Assembly: GCA_002449785.1 (NCBI GenBank)
Contig: DJXP01000059.1
Span: 1-15,166, forward strand
DNA: 15,166 nucleotides
Origin: Clostridiales bacterium UBA7001
Lineage (GTDB): Bacteria > Bacillota > Clostridia > TANB77 > CAG-508
Reading direction: 5' to 3'
The position numbers and the translations under genes are program-made. Positions within the stretch are counted from its first letter, which is position 1. Each line of letters begins with the position of its first letter. Positions 13,636 to 15,166 of the stretch are shown here, piece by piece. Under the pieces are notes generated by a model. It did not search any database. It was not told the DNA's origin and saw nothing but the letters and a program-made list of their open reading frames with translations.

Positions 13636-13664
13636 AGAATACTATATTTTACAGAATTTGTCAA
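13636..13664 (-). promoter_or_regulatory. Sigma-A promoter of the znu operon
   Basis: TTGACA (13659-13664), 17-nt spacer and TATTCT (13636-13641). Downstream, AACATATTAT occurs twice (13605-13614 and 13626-13635), 21 bp apart. I see no clear Zur or AdcR box. Confidence 0.65.
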
Positions 13665-13702
13665 TATTATGTAAATTCACTTTTTATTATGTTTTCAAGC
13701 AC

Positions 13703-13735
13703 AAAAAAGCATTCCAATAAAACTATTGGAATGCT
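13703..13735 (-). terminator. Terminator of the cohesin-protein gene
   Basis: Perfect 12-bp arms AGCATTCCAATA (13708-13719) and TATTGGAATGCT (13724-13735) with a 4-nt loop, followed on the minus strand by TTTTTT. Confidence 0.9.
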
Positions 13736-13751
13736 TCTATTATTTGAATTC

Positions 13752-14516
13752 TTATCTAATTTCTTTATTTACTTTTTCAAATTTTATATAAAATACTATT
13801 GCTACAACTATTAGTGCAATTATAACATATAAAATTGTATCTTCAACACCTGTATAAGGAATGTCATCATCACTAGATGTATTATTCACTACATTATATC
13901 TAGAAGTATTAGTATTAGTATTATTTACTACATTATTTACTGTATTGTTAACTGTATTATTTACTGTTGGTGTGATAGGAACTATATTTAATACACCTGT
14001 GTTGTTTTCATTTGTAACATTAGCAGTATTTGTGTTATTTGAACCTATTGTAATAGTTGTAGATATATCTGAAGCATTTATTTCATTTTCACTATTTGAT
14101 GCAACTATATTTGTAAATAAAATTGTTCCTGATTCTGCTGTAACTTCACTCTTTGTTTTAAAAGTAACTTGGAAAACAGCTTCTTCAGTTTTAACAAATG
14201 TAGTTTTAGTTAAAGTAATTTTTCCTGTTGTAGAATTAAATGTTGGACTCCAACTATTTAATCCTTCGATACTTGAATCTGTAATTTCTTCAAACACATC
14301 TGTATCATATTTTAATGTACCACTTAAAGTATTAATTCCATTTGTTCCAACATCTAGATTTGATACAAATACTCTTACAGTAAATTCTGTTGATTCATCA
14401 ACTGATGTACTACTTGGATTCATTGTTGCAGAAAAGCTTAATGCATTTACAATAGTAGTATAAACCCAAACTAGTAATAATGCTATAATACTTATTTTTA
14501 TAATTTTCTTTTTCAT
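13752..14516 (-). CDS. Wall-anchored cohesin-domain protein
   Basis: A 254-residue secreted protein. Residues 1-26 are a signal peptide (KKK, hydrophobic core, cleavage near VNA-LS). Residues about 27-157 read as a cohesin-like beta-sandwich: FTVRVFVSNLDVGTNGINTL, GTLKYDTDVFEEI, GKITLTKTTF, VFQVTFKTK. An Asn/Thr/Val-rich linker of NNTVNN repeats follows (about 158-216), then DDDIPYTG (about 217-224), a hydrophobic segment and a Lys-rich tail: an IPYTG variant of the LPXTG sortase signal. Cohesins bind dockerins, and the gene just upstream encodes a dockerin, so the pair may assemble on the cell surface. ATG 14514-14516 has GGAGTG 6 nt upstream. It has its own promoter and a strong terminator. 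No sortase gene is in the window. Confidence 0.8.
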   Translation of the reverse strand: MKKKIIKISIIALLLVWVYTTIVNALSFSATMNPSSTSVDESTEFTVRVFVSNLDVGTNGINTLSGTLKYDTDVFEEITDSSIEGLNSWSPTFNSTTGKITLTKTTFVKTEEAVFQVTFKTKSEVTAESGTILFTNIVASNSENEINASDISTTITIGSNNTNTANVTNENNTGVLNIVPITPTVNNTVNNTVNNVVNNTNTNTSRYNVVNNTSSDDDIPYTGVEDTILYVIIALIVVAIVFYIKFEKVNKEIR

Positions 14517-14535
14517 CTGAACACTCCTTTATTTA

Positions 14536-14564
14536 AGTATAACTATTGAATAAATAAAAATCAA
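14536..14564 (-). promoter_or_regulatory. Sigma-A promoter of the cohesin-protein gene
   Basis: TTGATT (14559-14564), 17-nt spacer and TATACT (14536-14541), 19 nt before the start codon. Confidence 0.55.
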
Positions 14565-14608
14565 GTTAAATTTATATATTTTATTTTACATTTATATTAC
14601 AATAATAT

Positions 14609-15166
14609 TTATATTTCATTATATAACTTAACCATTAAAGAAACATCAACTAAATTAACTTTTCCATCCACATTCATATCTGCTGCTTTTAATCTGTTTC
14701 CAGTTAATTCAAAGCCTTTATTTTCATTGTAATGCAAAATTAATTTAGATAAATCAGTTAATGTAAGAAGACCGTCTTCTTTAATATCACCTTTTACTAT
14801 TATAACATATTCTTCTTTATTTGACAACACTATTTTCATGCCTGTTTTTACTAATTGATTATTATTATTAATTTCTTTATTTTCATCCTTAAAAGTAACA
14901 TTAGCTGAATTTGTTTCTATATTGTTCAAAAACTTTGAAATACTAGTATTATAATCCACATTAGTTATATATTTATTTCCATCAATATTATATATTTTTG
15001 ATGTTATAGTAATATTCTCTGGGTCTACTGTTGGATTTGGATCCACTGTTGGCTCTGGATCTACTGTTGGCTCTGGATCCACTGTTGGTTCTGGGTCTAC
15101 TGTTGGTTCTGGATCTACTGTTGGTTCTGGGCCTACTGTTGGTTCTGGATCTACTGTTGGCTCTGG
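14609..15166 (-). CDS. Dockerin-bearing surface protein (C-terminal part)
   Basis: The frame is open to the right edge, so only the last 185 residues are seen; the GTG at 15082 is an internal repeat codon. It starts with a hexapeptide repeat PEPTVD (at least eight copies, with one G and one N variant), likely an extended wall-spanning or inter-domain linker. A small beta-type domain follows (ITITSKIYNIDGNKYITNVD to MKIVLSNKEEYVIIVKG). The C-terminal 60 residues are a type I dockerin: GDIKEDGLLTLTDLSKLILHY and, after GNRLKAADM, NVDGKVNLVDVSLMVKLY, two EF-hand-like calcium loops each followed by a helix. Dockerins dock to cohesins, and the next gene encodes one. What the missing N-terminal part does (enzyme, adhesin, repeat protein) cannot be seen. 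Confidence 0.85.
   Translation of the reverse strand, partial: PEPTVDPEPTVGPEPTVDPEPTVDPEPTVDPEPTVDPEPTVDPNPTVDPENITITSKIYNIDGNKYITNVDYNTSISKFLNNIETNSANVTFKDENKEINNNNQLVKTGMKIVLSNKEEYVIIVKGDIKEDGLLTLTDLSKLILHYNENKGFELTGNRLKAADMNVDGKVNLVDVSLMVKLYNEI
14989..15166 (-). repeat. 18-bp tandem repeat coding for PEPTVD
   Basis: Tandem copies of an 18-bp unit (CCAGAACCAACAGTAGAT with synonymous changes) run to the window edge. Copies differ mainly at third positions, showing selection to keep the peptide. Confidence 0.85.

Noticed and set aside
13861..14463. 200-residue + strand frame opposite the cohesin gene
   Set aside because: It is the mirror of a Thr/Asn/Val-rich coding region, has no ribosome site, and the minus-strand protein has clear domains.

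Overview
This is an AT-rich window (coding and intergenic DNA are both dominated by A and T) from a spore-forming, Gram-positive anaerobe of the class Clostridia. The lineage call rests on four sporulation genes (SpoVB-like, YunB, SipL, SpoIIID), the Clostridia-type pairing of veg and sipL, a T-box riboswitch, strong GGAGG-type ribosome binding sites, several TTGACA/TATAAT promoters, and a cohesin/dockerin pair of surface proteins. I cannot name a species. Almost every gene is on the minus strand. The exceptions are the truncated spoVB at the left edge and one small foreign-looking gene at 7329-7601.

Reading right to left, which is the direction of transcription: (1) 15166-13752 holds the 3' end of a dockerin-bearing secreted protein, then a cohesin-domain wall protein with an IPYTG sorting signal. 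(2) 13664-10189 is a zinc-type ABC uptake operon (znuA-znuC-znuB) with a LysR regulator packed behind it. (3) 10031-9603 is a HIT-like protein behind a region dense in dyads. (4) 9569-7773 is a T-box leader, probably tyrosine-specific, driving a tryptophanase/tyrosine phenol-lyase family enzyme. (5) 7247-7679 (+ strand) is a self-contained cassette of higher GC: perfect consensus promoter, operator-like dyad, 90-residue unknown protein and terminator. (6) 7160-5589 holds an S66 LD-carboxypeptidase and a RusA-type resolvase separated by a repeat element. (7) 5512-2319 is a sporulation/Veg block: spoIIID, veg, sipL, and a yunB that carries a frameshift. (8) 2233-347 is a DUF6077-like membrane protein cut in two by one in-frame stop, convergent with spoVB.

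Two things stand out. First, GTCCC/GGGAC hairpin elements sit at the ends of genes at about 283-358, 2231-2321, 6023-6131 and 7719-7785. Two of them are built from a 30-bp unit whose ends co-vary, and together the four elements supply the stop codons of five genes. Second, the T-box reads as tyrosine-specific (UAC specifier, UGGU in the T-box) but controls an enzyme whose family normally degrades tyrosine or tryptophan. That enzyme keeps the PLP lysine but lacks a conserved cofactor-side arginine, so it may do something other than catabolism.
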